From Planctomycetaceae bacterium (GTDB lineage Bacteria; Planctomycetota; Planctomycetia; Pirellulales; Thermoguttaceae), in the NCBI GenBank assembly GCA_031266315.1, contig JAISBG010000740.1, forward strand, positions 1-6,514: DNA of 6,514 bases. Direction: 5' to 3'. Each line of letters starts with the position of its first letter. Positions within the stretch are counted from its first letter, which is position 1. The translations under genes were made by a program, and so were the position numbers. A model generated the notes under the pieces. The model did no database searches. It saw nothing but the letters and a program-made list of their open reading frames with translations, and was not told where the DNA came from. This document shows, piece by piece, positions 1 through 6,514 of the stretch.

Positions 1-78
1 TTTCAAATTCCTGAAATTCATAATCATAACAATACCGCCTATCGTTAAAGTTAAATTTTGTACTAAACAATAAAACCA
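1..78. other. Non-coding left edge, nothing recognised
   Basis: This AT-rich stretch lies between the window edge and repeat copy 1. I see no coding region, RNA gene or clear promoter. No strong hairpin followed by a T-run, which would terminate the leftward transcript, is visible. The only nearby candidates for 3'-end structure are the short hairpins inside the neighbouring repeat, and these lack a T-tract in the direction of transcription. Confidence 0.5.
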
Positions 79-183
79 ATATGCTGAAGCCGTTTTAAAA
101 TTCGCAAAGCTGAACACGGCAGCGCAACAACGTGAAGCGGTTGTTTAAGGGCGAAGCCTATCGCCTTACCGGTTACGGTATAA
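79..183 (+). repeat. Intergenic repeat element, copy 1 (MITE-like or REP-like)
   Basis: This 105-bp non-coding segment matches the reverse complement of 4437-4540 at roughly 80% identity by hand alignment, with one single-base gap. The best-conserved part is the right-hand end, which has two adjacent hairpins. The first has a 6-bp stem (149-154 with 161-166) and a 6-nt loop. The second has TACCG (167-171) pairing with CGGTA (176-180) around a 4-nt loop. The terminal inverted repeat seen in the other copy is degraded here, at about 9 of 14 positions. A third possible stem, AACAAC (126-131) with GTTGTT (140-145), is absent from copy 2. The element lies 10 bp beyond the stop of the SHD1-repeat gene and is antisense to it. 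Whether it is a mobile repeat, a 3'-end RNA structure or both cannot be decided from two copies. Confidence 0.8.
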
Positions 184-193
184 TCGCGAATAC

Positions 194-2020
194 TTATTTA
201 TTTTTTGTTTCGGGTAATTTCGGGTTTAGTAGGTTGCGGAGGTATTGGCGGTCTGTGTCGCAAAGGTCTTTTAATTCTATTGTGATTTGTTTACCGTTTT
301 CTTGTTCGATTGTTATGCTTTGTTGTTTGGAGTCGTGGGAAATGTATTTTGCTTTGGTGCGGAAAATTTCATCTCGCGATTGCCACTCCCGAAATTGTAC
401 CTCCGATAACAATTTTTTACGCAACTCCACAAGTTGACGTTTTTGCTCTTTGATTTTTTCAGCCGCTTCCGCGCGTTTTTTCGCTTCCCAACTCTCCCAG
501 ATTTTGATGTATTCTTGCTCGGTTTTATTGAGGTCGGACAAATTGATTACTTGTTTTTTGCCGTCCTTCAACTCAAGCGTAATTTTATTTTCTTGGTCAA
601 ATGATAAATATTTCGCTTCAACATCGGCAAGTTTATTGTCCGCCAAATTCCATTTGTGAAATAACGTACAAAAATCCTCGACCGCAATATTCCGAATCGC
701 AAGACGACGATAAATATAATTTTTGTAACCGTCCGCAAGTTTAGTAATCTCAATTTTTCCCTTCTTGCCGTTTTCTCTTTCAACGATCACATTTTCATCA
801 TTGCAAGAAATATACTTTGCCTTAACTGCCAATCTGCCATCTGCAAAATACCAATCGATCAAATCATCTTTTTCCACCTCCTTAATCTTCTCCGCAACTT
901 CCTTAATCTTCGCCTTCAACTTCTCTACCGAACCTTCTGGAAAAGGCCAAGGAATCGTAATAGATAAAGGATCATTTTTCGTAGGATACAATTCAACACC
1001 GTACATGACGATTCGTTCAGTGATATTTGGATCCATTGCAATTTTCACAAATTCAAGCCAATCATCCTGAACCTTTTTAATCAAAACATCTGCGTCATCG
1101 AATTCGTTTTTATATTCCTGAATAAATAACCACGCTCGCGGATGAGCATTCATATTCAGATAACTGTAAACAATGTCACGAAACGCTATTTTACGTTCTT
1201 CACCGGTTAATATTTTTTGTTTCGGTAATTCCTTTTTGCCCGATTCAACACCGATCCAAAGTTTCGCTGTTTCCATTGCAATGCCAAATGATTTTTCGTG
1301 TTCAAAAACAGCCGCGTTCATTAAAAACGCCCAGCCGAGTTTTTTATTGCCCGCACGATATGCAGTATTCGCAGCATCCATATAATAGGAATGGTAATAT
1401 ATGTCGCCACGACGCGGATCATAATAGTAACTTCGTCCCATTTCCATCTGAATACGCCAAGCCTTATCATATAGACCAAGATCCTCAAATATAACTGCCA
1501 ATGGTTGTGAAGGATTAATATCAATATGCGGGAATGGACTACGTACCCATTGAACAAGAATCCTATTCTGCAATTCAATTTTACTTTCAACTGTCAACGG
1601 TAAAGTAAAAGGTTTATACTCAGCATAAACATCCCAATATTTTGCTGTCTTTTTAAACATCTCAAGTCTCTCAAATACATTGGATTCAGTCAAATTTTTT
1701 TGATAATGATTGACCATATCAAAAAAACAAAACGACATTAAGCTGTCAAATTTAACAATTACTGTTGAAACTGCTCCATTATCATAATATTGAGGACGCG
1801 ATCTCAACTCATCGACTTTTTTAGCTGTATCATAAGAGAAAACCCGCTGGAGAAACTCTCCTGATCGCTCACTCTCCCCTTGAAACAAAAGCATTTTGTG
1901 CCACACTTCATGCGCCAATAAAATTGTTTCCTTAAACTCATCAAAATCTTTTACCTCTTGTGCAAAACAAACGGAAACTGATAAAAATAATACAAGCAAT
2001 AAATATATTTTTTTCAACAT
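194..2020 (-). CDS. Exported protein with three C-terminal SHD1-like repeats
   Basis: This is a 608-residue protein of unknown function. Residues 1-20 form a signal peptide: KK near the start, a Leu/Val-rich core and a CFA-Q cleavage site. I chose the ATG at 2020 for this reason. A longer frame from 2074 would bury the signal and overlap the preceding gene by 32 bp. The ATG lies 22 bp beyond that gene's stop, with only a weak AAGAGA-like ribosome site, so co-transcription is likely. Residues about 180-330 are helical and aromatic-rich, possibly TPR-like, but I cannot assign them. A charged coiled-coil-like segment (365-386) precedes three repeats at about 390-440, 456-508 and 544-597. Each runs from an aromatic or acidic lead through 'xAKYxS', a Glu/Lys-rich hairpin with 'NGK' or 'DGK', to 'L.....YI/YL'. 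This matches the SHD1 family known from yeast Sla1 and many planctomycete proteins. Another coiled coil (508-540) separates repeats 2 and 3. An HEVWH sequence occurs at residues 37-41. A binding or scaffolding role outside the cytoplasm is inferred. Confidence 0.85.
   Translation of the reverse strand: MLKKIYLLLVLFLSVSVCFAQEVKDFDEFKETILLAHEVWHKMLLFQGESERSGEFLQRVFSYDTAKKVDELRSRPQYYDNGAVSTVIVKFDSLMSFCFFDMVNHYQKNLTESNVFERLEMFKKTAKYWDVYAEYKPFTLPLTVESKIELQNRILVQWVRSPFPHIDINPSQPLAVIFEDLGLYDKAWRIQMEMGRSYYYDPRRGDIYYHSYYMDAANTAYRAGNKKLGWAFLMNAAVFEHEKSFGIAMETAKLWIGVESGKKELPKQKILTGEERKIAFRDIVYSYLNMNAHPRAWLFIQEYKNEFDDADVLIKKVQDDWLEFVKIAMDPNITERIVMYGVELYPTKNDPLSITIPWPFPEGSVEKLKAKIKEVAEKIKEVEKDDLIDWYFADGRLAVKAKYISCNDENVIVERENGKKGKIEITKLADGYKNYIYRRLAIRNIAVEDFCTLFHKWNLADNKLADVEAKYLSFDQENKITLELKDGKKQVINLSDLNKTEQEYIKIWESWEAKKRAEAAEKIKEQKRQLVELRKKLLSEVQFREWQSRDEIFRTKAKYISHDSKQQSITIEQENGKQITIELKDLCDTDRQYLRNLLNPKLPETKNK
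230..853 (-). repeat. Three tandem SHD1-like protein repeats
   Basis: These are three homologous coding segments, at about 701-853, 497-655 and 230-391 in reading order. The shared protein signature is A-K-Y-[IL]-S, then a short acidic or polar turn, an I/V-rich strand, a [NDG]-G-K turn, I-x-L and a final Y-I or Y-L. They are diverged from each other at both protein and DNA level, so they reflect old internal duplication or domain accretion, not a recent tandem repeat. In SHD1 domains generally this pattern forms a small SH3-like beta barrel that binds peptides. That function is carried over from the family and not shown here. Confidence 0.7.
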
Positions 2021-2042
2021 TCTACTATCTCTTAATTTAATT

Positions 2043-4412
2043 TTATGGTTTAAATAAACGAGGTGGACGTACATGATTATAATATTCGGTATTTTTCATT
2101 TCATTCAATGGTATGTTTTTATAAATATCTTGTAATATTGATCTCATTGAGTTTAGTAGTTTAATCGTATTTGGACTCCGCGGCTTATATATCGGCTCTG
2201 AATAGTAGATTTCTTTTTCATATTCTGCTCCTGCTTTTCTATAGTTATACTCAAAGCGTCTCAAAAAATGGTCAATAATTTTCCAGTTAGCTTGTGATCT
2301 AAGACATCCGACATAAGCGTCTGCTTCCATAAAATAATCGAGAATAAGAGGATGTCTTTCAATTATTATCCAATCAGCTTTTCCGTCACGCGCCCAGATA
2401 TATTGGTTGGCATGTCTAGCTTCATGTTCGGCAATTGCTGCAAGGTCTTCCAATCGTAGTTTATCATCGTATGCTTTTTTTAATAACATTGCAACATATA
2501 CTTTTCTATTTGTTCCTGCATGAACTGATATTGCTGCACCATAGGCTGAAATCGCAGTACCAGTTGCATACCTAACCTTTGCGTTACCGTTTCCAGTGAA
2601 ATCTGTACCATACTTACTGTCGAAGTCAGTTGTTGAAAATTTGACAGGAGGATTCGGCGGGACAGAATTATCAATCGGCATGGTATCCATTGTCGGTAAT
2701 GTAGCCAGAGTTGGTACCTCTTTACGTCTGTCCGTTAATGTTTCTGCCACAGCTTTTCCATGATAATTGTCTTGTGCGACTCGGATTGTTCTTGACAATT
2801 TTAGTTTGCCGTCGTCAATTGATACAGAAACTGTAGAGGTGAATCGTCTATGTGGTGCATCCTCTGGTAAAGGAACATCACATCCCGTTTCTCCAAAAGA
2901 AAGTGTAATAGAATCACTTATTCCTAAAGGTGATATACTGGATTCTGTCCACGCAAATTTACCATTGAAATCACTACCACCTTTGACTGTAAATGTAATC
3001 GGTTTCTTGTTTTCATTAATAATTTTTCTTACTGGGATGTTTTTAATTGTTTCTTTACCATAGATATCCAATTCGTTGATTTGAATCATTTGTGTTTCAA
3101 TCAAAGATACAATCTCAATATCAAGTATCTTTGTTTGTTCAACAGTTTTATTTTGTGGTGGGATATATGTTGCAGTAATTGAATCCTTTCCAATGGCTAT
3201 TCCCTCAACATATATAGTTTGGGGTAGTTCTGAAACGCTATAAGTTTTTTCGGTGATGATTGAACTTTTGTCACCTTTTTTTGAATTTTCCCAGATTCGT
3301 ATATTAAAAACTGTTTTTGAATTTTTTTCTGAACCTATTGGTTTAACTTTTACATCTCCAGCCATATCGGTCGGTGTAATGTCAATTTTCACAGAAACAA
3401 GATCATTTTCATTCTCACAAGTTCCCGCATACAGATAATCCCAAACAGGCTCAAGTTCTCGATGCGTATCTTCGGAACATTTACTACCAGCAAGCACACT
3501 GGAACAATTAACGCCACAATTCCAGTCTGCCGTGTACTCTTTACCGCAATCGTGATCGTCATTGAACATAACCGGTACTGCAAACTTTCCGTTGCCGATA
3601 TCTACCATTTTATCTGGAGCTTCAATTGTCAATTTATAAACGGTTAAATCTTTTATTGCCGATTCAACATTTGTTCCGCTATAGGTCGCGGTTAAAGTTT
3701 GGTCACTTGCGTTTTCGCTTGGCGAGTTCCCCGATGCAACATAGCAAGTTGCAGCATTATTTGTAAGAATTAAATTCAATGAATTTGATCCTGTACCACC
3801 TTCTTCATTTACATACAATTTTAATTTGTCCGTTGCCGTCAATGTGAGTGTACCATCGGTTAATGCGCCAGTTAATGTTGTGTTAACGGTTATTTTTACT
3901 TCTTTACGTTCGCTTTGTACAGGTAAATAATCAGGAGCAGCGATTGTCAATTTTCCCCAAACATTAAGTGTAACTGTTGTCGTTTTTGAATACTCTTGAC
4001 TTTCGTATGTTGATTCAACTGTTTGCATGTCTGATTTATATTTCGTAATCGTGAGAATTACTTTCATAGTTATCGTTATTGTGTATGTTCCAGAATTACT
4101 TGATGACGCGGTAAAGGTTGCAGAGTTACCAGTACCGGTTTTAGGACTACATGTTACATTTGAACCGGATGAAATCGTGTATTCCCACGCGGATCCTGTT
4201 ACTCTCTCCTCTGCGTTCATAGGCGGCAAACCATTATATGAACCAGTTAAACTGTAACTCGCCTGCTCGTCTTTGTCCACTTTTTCCCTGACATTGCCCG
4301 ACGAGTCTGTAGGTCCCGTTTGTTTGACATTGTTGATACTGACCGTGACATCCGCCACCGCAGTTGCGACGCAAAACAGCGTCATAACACTTGCTAAAAA
4401 AATCGTTTTCAT
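2043..4412 (-). CDS. Exported Ig-like protein with putative C-terminal zinc metallopeptidase
   Basis: This 789-residue protein starts at an ATG preceded by GGAG at a good distance. Residues 1-20 are a classic signal peptide ending AVA-D. Residues about 21-550 are Ser/Thr/Val-rich and strand-forming, in the style of tandem bacterial Ig-like surface domains. One example is near 400-435, with 'YVEGIAIGKDSITATY'. Residues 289-332 hold a cluster of five cysteines, possibly disulphide-bonded. A Pro/Thr-rich linker (565-592) leads to the C-terminal domain. There HEARH (663-667) lies in a helix, and E696 within 'MEADAY' follows 28 residues later. This is the arrangement of HExxH...E (gluzincin-like) peptidases, where the two His and the distal Glu bind zinc and E664 is catalytic. 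The family is not identified and activity is inferred. No sorting signal or transmembrane anchor is visible at the C-terminus. A structural, non-catalytic surface protein is the alternative. It probably forms an operon with the SHD1-repeat gene that follows 22 bp later. Confidence 0.85.
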   Translation of the reverse strand: MKTIFLASVMTLFCVATAVADVTVSINNVKQTGPTDSSGNVREKVDKDEQASYSLTGSYNGLPPMNAEERVTGSAWEYTISSGSNVTCSPKTGTGNSATFTASSSNSGTYTITITMKVILTITKYKSDMQTVESTYESQEYSKTTTVTLNVWGKLTIAAPDYLPVQSERKEVKITVNTTLTGALTDGTLTLTATDKLKLYVNEEGGTGSNSLNLILTNNAATCYVASGNSPSENASDQTLTATYSGTNVESAIKDLTVYKLTIEAPDKMVDIGNGKFAVPVMFNDDHDCGKEYTADWNCGVNCSSVLAGSKCSEDTHRELEPVWDYLYAGTCENENDLVSVKIDITPTDMAGDVKVKPIGSEKNSKTVFNIRIWENSKKGDKSSIITEKTYSVSELPQTIYVEGIAIGKDSITATYIPPQNKTVEQTKILDIEIVSLIETQMIQINELDIYGKETIKNIPVRKIINENKKPITFTVKGGSDFNGKFAWTESSISPLGISDSITLSFGETGCDVPLPEDAPHRRFTSTVSVSIDDGKLKLSRTIRVAQDNYHGKAVAETLTDRRKEVPTLATLPTMDTMPIDNSVPPNPPVKFSTTDFDSKYGTDFTGNGNAKVRYATGTAISAYGAAISVHAGTNRKVYVAMLLKKAYDDKLRLEDLAAIAEHEARHANQYIWARDGKADWIIIERHPLILDYFMEADAYVGCLRSQANWKIIDHFLRRFEYNYRKAGAEYEKEIYYSEPIYKPRSPNTIKLLNSMRSILQDIYKNIPLNEMKNTEYYNHVRPPRLFKP

Positions 4413-4419
4413 TTTTAAT

Positions 4420-4423
4420 CTCC
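4420..4423 (-). promoter_or_regulatory. Ribosome binding site of the Ig-like/HExxH gene
   Basis: On the minus strand the sequence reads CTGGAG, then 7 nt, then ATG. GGAG at this distance is a standard Shine-Dalgarno site and fixes the start at 4412. It lies only 13 bp from the hairpin end of repeat copy 2, so folding of that element could influence access to it. That influence is inference. Confidence 0.7.
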
Positions 4424-4436
4424 AGTAAAATTTTTG

Positions 4437-4540
4437 TTATACCGTAGCCGGTAGGGCAATAGGCTTCGCCCTTGAACAACCGCTCCGCGATGCTCCGCTT
4501 ACGTGTTCAGCTTCAAAATTTCAAAGCGGCTTTAGTATAA
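4437..4540 (-). repeat. Intergenic repeat element, copy 2, with terminal inverted repeats
   Basis: This is a 104-bp copy of the element at 79-183 in opposite orientation. Read on the minus strand, it begins TTATACTAAAGCCG and ends CGGCTACGGTATAA. These ends are inverted repeats of each other at 11 of 14 positions, including six perfect terminal bases. The two hairpins of copy 1 are kept: stem 4466-4471 with 4454-4459, and TACCG/CGGTA within 4440-4453. The element fills most of the 140-bp gap between genes A and B. It starts 12 bp after the stop of A and ends 24 bp before the start codon of B. There is no room for a transposase. It is therefore either a non-autonomous mobile repeat (MITE or REP type) or a structured RNA in the A-B transcript. 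I saw no convincing promoter in the gap. Confidence 0.8.
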
Positions 4541-4552
4541 AGTTGTTGTAAA

Positions 4553-6514
4553 TTAATTCTCCCACTTGTGCCGTTCGAGGATGAATTTTGGCGGACCGTT
4601 TTTATGCGATTCAATTGTTTCACGTAATGATTCATTTGTGTCATAAAATTCCTTGAACGCAGCTTTCATGGCTTCAAGCCATTCTTTTCGTTGTGCTTCG
4701 TCCCATTGATTCAACCGCCATTTCATTGATTCAACTATCGGATTTATTTTATCATCTTTTTTTGCCGTATCTATAGCGGCTTGGTAAATTGCAATTCGTC
4801 TCTTACGTTGCATAGACATTCCGCCAACCTTATCATAAATATTATCCAATTTATTCCAAAAAGCAACAATACGCCAACCCTCATACGAATCCAAATTTTT
4901 CGGAAATGGCGGAGGAACGCGTTTGTATCGATTTTCTTTAGGCAAAAATTGTGAAACGAAAGATATGTCAACATTCTCATCGTGTGTACGTTCCCCCATT
5001 AGCCGCTCAACAATCACAGCCGAAATAATCGTATTAAAACTGTAATTTCTACGAATTTTAACGTAGTAAAATCCTTTTGGTAAAAGAAATTGTTTATACA
5101 CGCCACCCCAAAAATCACGAACTCTACTCTTCGCAAGTAACGGCATTGTACGTGAAACTTGTTCCGCATCCTTTGAATATTGTCTCCAATTATGATACGG
5201 ATTGCCTTTCCATCCTTCTTTTGCCGGATAAATTTCGATGATGTAATCTCTCATACGGTTTGCACCACCGTGTCCATCTTTATTGTAAAAGTATAAGCCG
5301 TGCCGAAACATTCCGTCGTGCTTTATCTCAAGCAAATACCAAACATCGGGACCATCTTTTGACATCGGATACGCTTCACCGTGATCGTCCCATTCCGCTT
5401 GTCGGCGATAACCATTAAGCGGGTCCCAAAGAACTTTCGGATTGTCGGTTTTTATCCAATGAACCCAACGGCGAATTGTATCATTGCGAGTCGCATTAGG
5501 TCCAATAAAACTATTCGCCGTGTAATAATCATCTATTAACCGTACATGTCTATCAAACGGCGACACCGCAGCGCACATGATCGCCCAATTTTTTGTCGTC
5601 CGTCCGAGCCAGTCGCCTTGTGTTTTCCAATCTTCGCCGTAGTAGGTCGCGTATTGTTTGGGTAAAGGTTTTTTCAAATTGGCAAGTTGTTTTTGCATCA
5701 AATTTAATTCGTCAATTGTTGACGGTTTCATTGAAAAGGGCAAATGGCGAAAATCTTCTGTTCGGACTGAATACGGTTCGGCTTCAAATTCGCTGCGTTT
5801 TTTAGGCTTGCGTCCTGACATGTTGAACGGTTGAGTTGACTTTACAACGCCGCCGCCATACGTGCCGACAAAATAATTGCAACCCTCAACCGATAAAATT
5901 TTCGTTACAAAATTATCCGTCAGTCCCGATTTCTTTTGAGTTCCGAATCCGCGTTTGCCGCTAATTGGATCCATTGTCATAAATCCATTTCGCCATGTAC
6001 CAACCCAGATTTGCCCAATCTCATCTTCCGCAAGCGATGTTAAATGATCCTCCGACATCAATTGCTCCAACATTGCCGGTAGCGGTTTCTTGAAATCTTT
6101 TGGTGCGCCGCCGTAAAGCCCGTAAACTTTGTCCGCATAATCTCTGCCGCGTGTGTACTCAAGTTTTGAAAAATCATTTGACGCTTTTACTATTCCCGCA
6201 GATGTTGCGATCCAGATTGATTGACTTGCACTATTTTTCGTTACAAGAATGTCGTTAATTAAATTTGAAGGTAAACCTGTTCCTCTTGGCGTGAGCGGAA
6301 CAGGACTACAATTATTAGGACCAAAGCGTTCCGGCGCAACGATATTTTGAGCGTGTTTGTATTCACCTTTTTCGTTACGATTAAAAATCGCCAAGCCGTA
6401 ACATTGCGTGCCGACGATCAATGTTCCGTCGTTTTTAAACGCGAGAGTTGACGCTTGATCTTCGAGTAATCCGTCTTCACGTGTCAGATGTTCCCATTTG
6501 TTAGCGTCAATTTT
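4553..6514 (-). CDS. Reg_prop-type beta-propeller protein with uncharacterised C-terminal domain (5'-partial)
   Basis: The reading frame stays open to the right edge, so the true start is outside the window. A TTG at 6421 that could be taken as a start interrupts a propeller blade and is not the start. There are 653 residues visible, counted here from the edge. Propeller repeats of the two-component-regulator type (Reg_prop) lie at about 7-44, 80-112, 157-182 and 197-226. They show the typical 'GL..N.I..I' followed by 'IW[IV].T..G[GI]' pattern. More blades probably precede them. Residues about 288-507 form a separate domain rich in Trp and Tyr. Its markers include 'TQGDWLGR', 'WDDHGEAYP', 'LYFYNKDGHGGANRMRDY' and 'VRDFWGGVYKQFLLP'. 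I associate such sequences with PVC-bacterium proteins, but I know no function. A charged helical tail (about 546-653) ends the protein. No histidine kinase or DNA-binding domain follows. A secreted, ligand-binding or carbohydrate-related role is inference. Confidence 0.85.
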   Translation of the reverse strand, partial: KIDANKWEHLTREDGLLEDQASTLAFKNDGTLIVGTQCYGLAIFNRNEKGEYKHAQNIVAPERFGPNNCSPVPLTPRGTGLPSNLINDILVTKNSASQSIWIATSAGIVKASNDFSKLEYTRGRDYADKVYGLYGGAPKDFKKPLPAMLEQLMSEDHLTSLAEDEIGQIWVGTWRNGFMTMDPISGKRGFGTQKKSGLTDNFVTKILSVEGCNYFVGTYGGGVVKSTQPFNMSGRKPKKRSEFEAEPYSVRTEDFRHLPFSMKPSTIDELNLMQKQLANLKKPLPKQYATYYGEDWKTQGDWLGRTTKNWAIMCAAVSPFDRHVRLIDDYYTANSFIGPNATRNDTIRRWVHWIKTDNPKVLWDPLNGYRRQAEWDDHGEAYPMSKDGPDVWYLLEIKHDGMFRHGLYFYNKDGHGGANRMRDYIIEIYPAKEGWKGNPYHNWRQYSKDAEQVSRTMPLLAKSRVRDFWGGVYKQFLLPKGFYYVKIRRNYSFNTIISAVIVERLMGERTHDENVDISFVSQFLPKENRYKRVPPPFPKNLDSYEGWRIVAFWNKLDNIYDKVGGMSMQRKRRIAIYQAAIDTAKKDDKINPIVESMKWRLNQWDEAQRKEWLEAMKAAFKEFYDTNESLRETIESHKNGPPKFILERHKWEN

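Noticed and set aside
140..180. Rho-independent terminator for gene C formed by the small hairpins
   Set aside because: The stems are only 5-6 bp, and no T-run follows them in the leftward direction of transcription.
132..437. Plus-strand frame starting inside repeat copy 1, and a related minus-strand frame from 4479 in copy 2; both begin with the same 'FKGEAY..TGYGI' peptide
   Set aside because: The shared peptide is only the translation of the repeat. In the 42 compared bases there are four differences, two of them changing the amino acid, while all four respect the hairpins. The rest of the plus-strand frame lies antisense to the SHD1-repeat gene, so neither is a real gene.
765..1070. Plus-strand and other short frames inside the three large genes
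   Set aside because: They lie antisense or out of frame within well-supported coding regions and have low-complexity translations without recognisable domains or ribosome sites.
2021..2074. Longer start for the SHD1-repeat gene, adding 18 residues
   Set aside because: The extension would place a clear signal peptide internally and overlap the upstream gene. The ATG at 2020 starts exactly at the signal peptide.
4533..4560. Promoter-like TATACT at the outer end of repeat copy 2
   Set aside because: No acceptable -35 box lies 15-19 bp upstream. TTTACA is present but only 7 bp away, and TATACT is part of the terminal inverted repeat.
6419..6421. TTG start for the propeller gene at 6421
   Set aside because: The 31 codons upstream to the window edge are open and encode the first half of a propeller blade (W-E-H-L-T...D-G-L-L), so the gene extends beyond the window.

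Overview
The window is a moderately AT-rich piece of bacterial DNA. It holds three consecutive genes, all read leftwards on the minus strand, and all three look like secreted or cell-surface proteins. The domain types point to the Planctomycetes-Verrucomicrobia-Lentisphaerae (PVC) assemblage, perhaps a Lentisphaerota-like lineage: SHD1-like repeats in an exported protein, a two-component-regulator-type propeller joined to a C-terminal domain of a kind I associate with PVC genomes, and an Ig-like surface protein. This placement rests on recognising families and is not proven. No phage, CRISPR, tRNA, rRNA or known transposase gene is visible.

Layout from the upstream side (right) to the downstream side (left). 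Gene A (4553-6514) has its 5' end outside the window. Its N-terminal half has Reg_prop-type beta-propeller repeats, followed by an uncharacterised domain of about 220 residues and a helical tail. After a 140-bp gap comes gene B (2043-4412), a 789-residue exported protein with a signal peptide, a long Ser/Thr-rich beta region and a C-terminal HExxH motif with a candidate third zinc ligand. Gene C (194-2020) begins 22 bp past the end of B. It has a signal peptide, a helical middle and three SHD1-like repeats at the C-terminus. B and C are probably co-transcribed, and A may belong to the same unit.

The most unusual signal is a repeated intergenic element of about 105 bp. One copy (79-183) lies 10 bp past the stop of gene C. 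The other (4437-4540) lies 12 bp past the stop of gene A and close to the ribosome binding site of gene B. The copies are in opposite orientation and about 80% identical by hand alignment. The better-preserved copy has imperfect terminal inverted repeats. Both carry two adjacent small hairpins whose differences keep base pairing. This looks like a MITE-like or REP-like repeat, or a structured RNA element.

How the three proteins work together is not shown by sequence. The shared theme is export and protein-protein or ligand binding at the cell envelope, with B as the only plausible enzyme.
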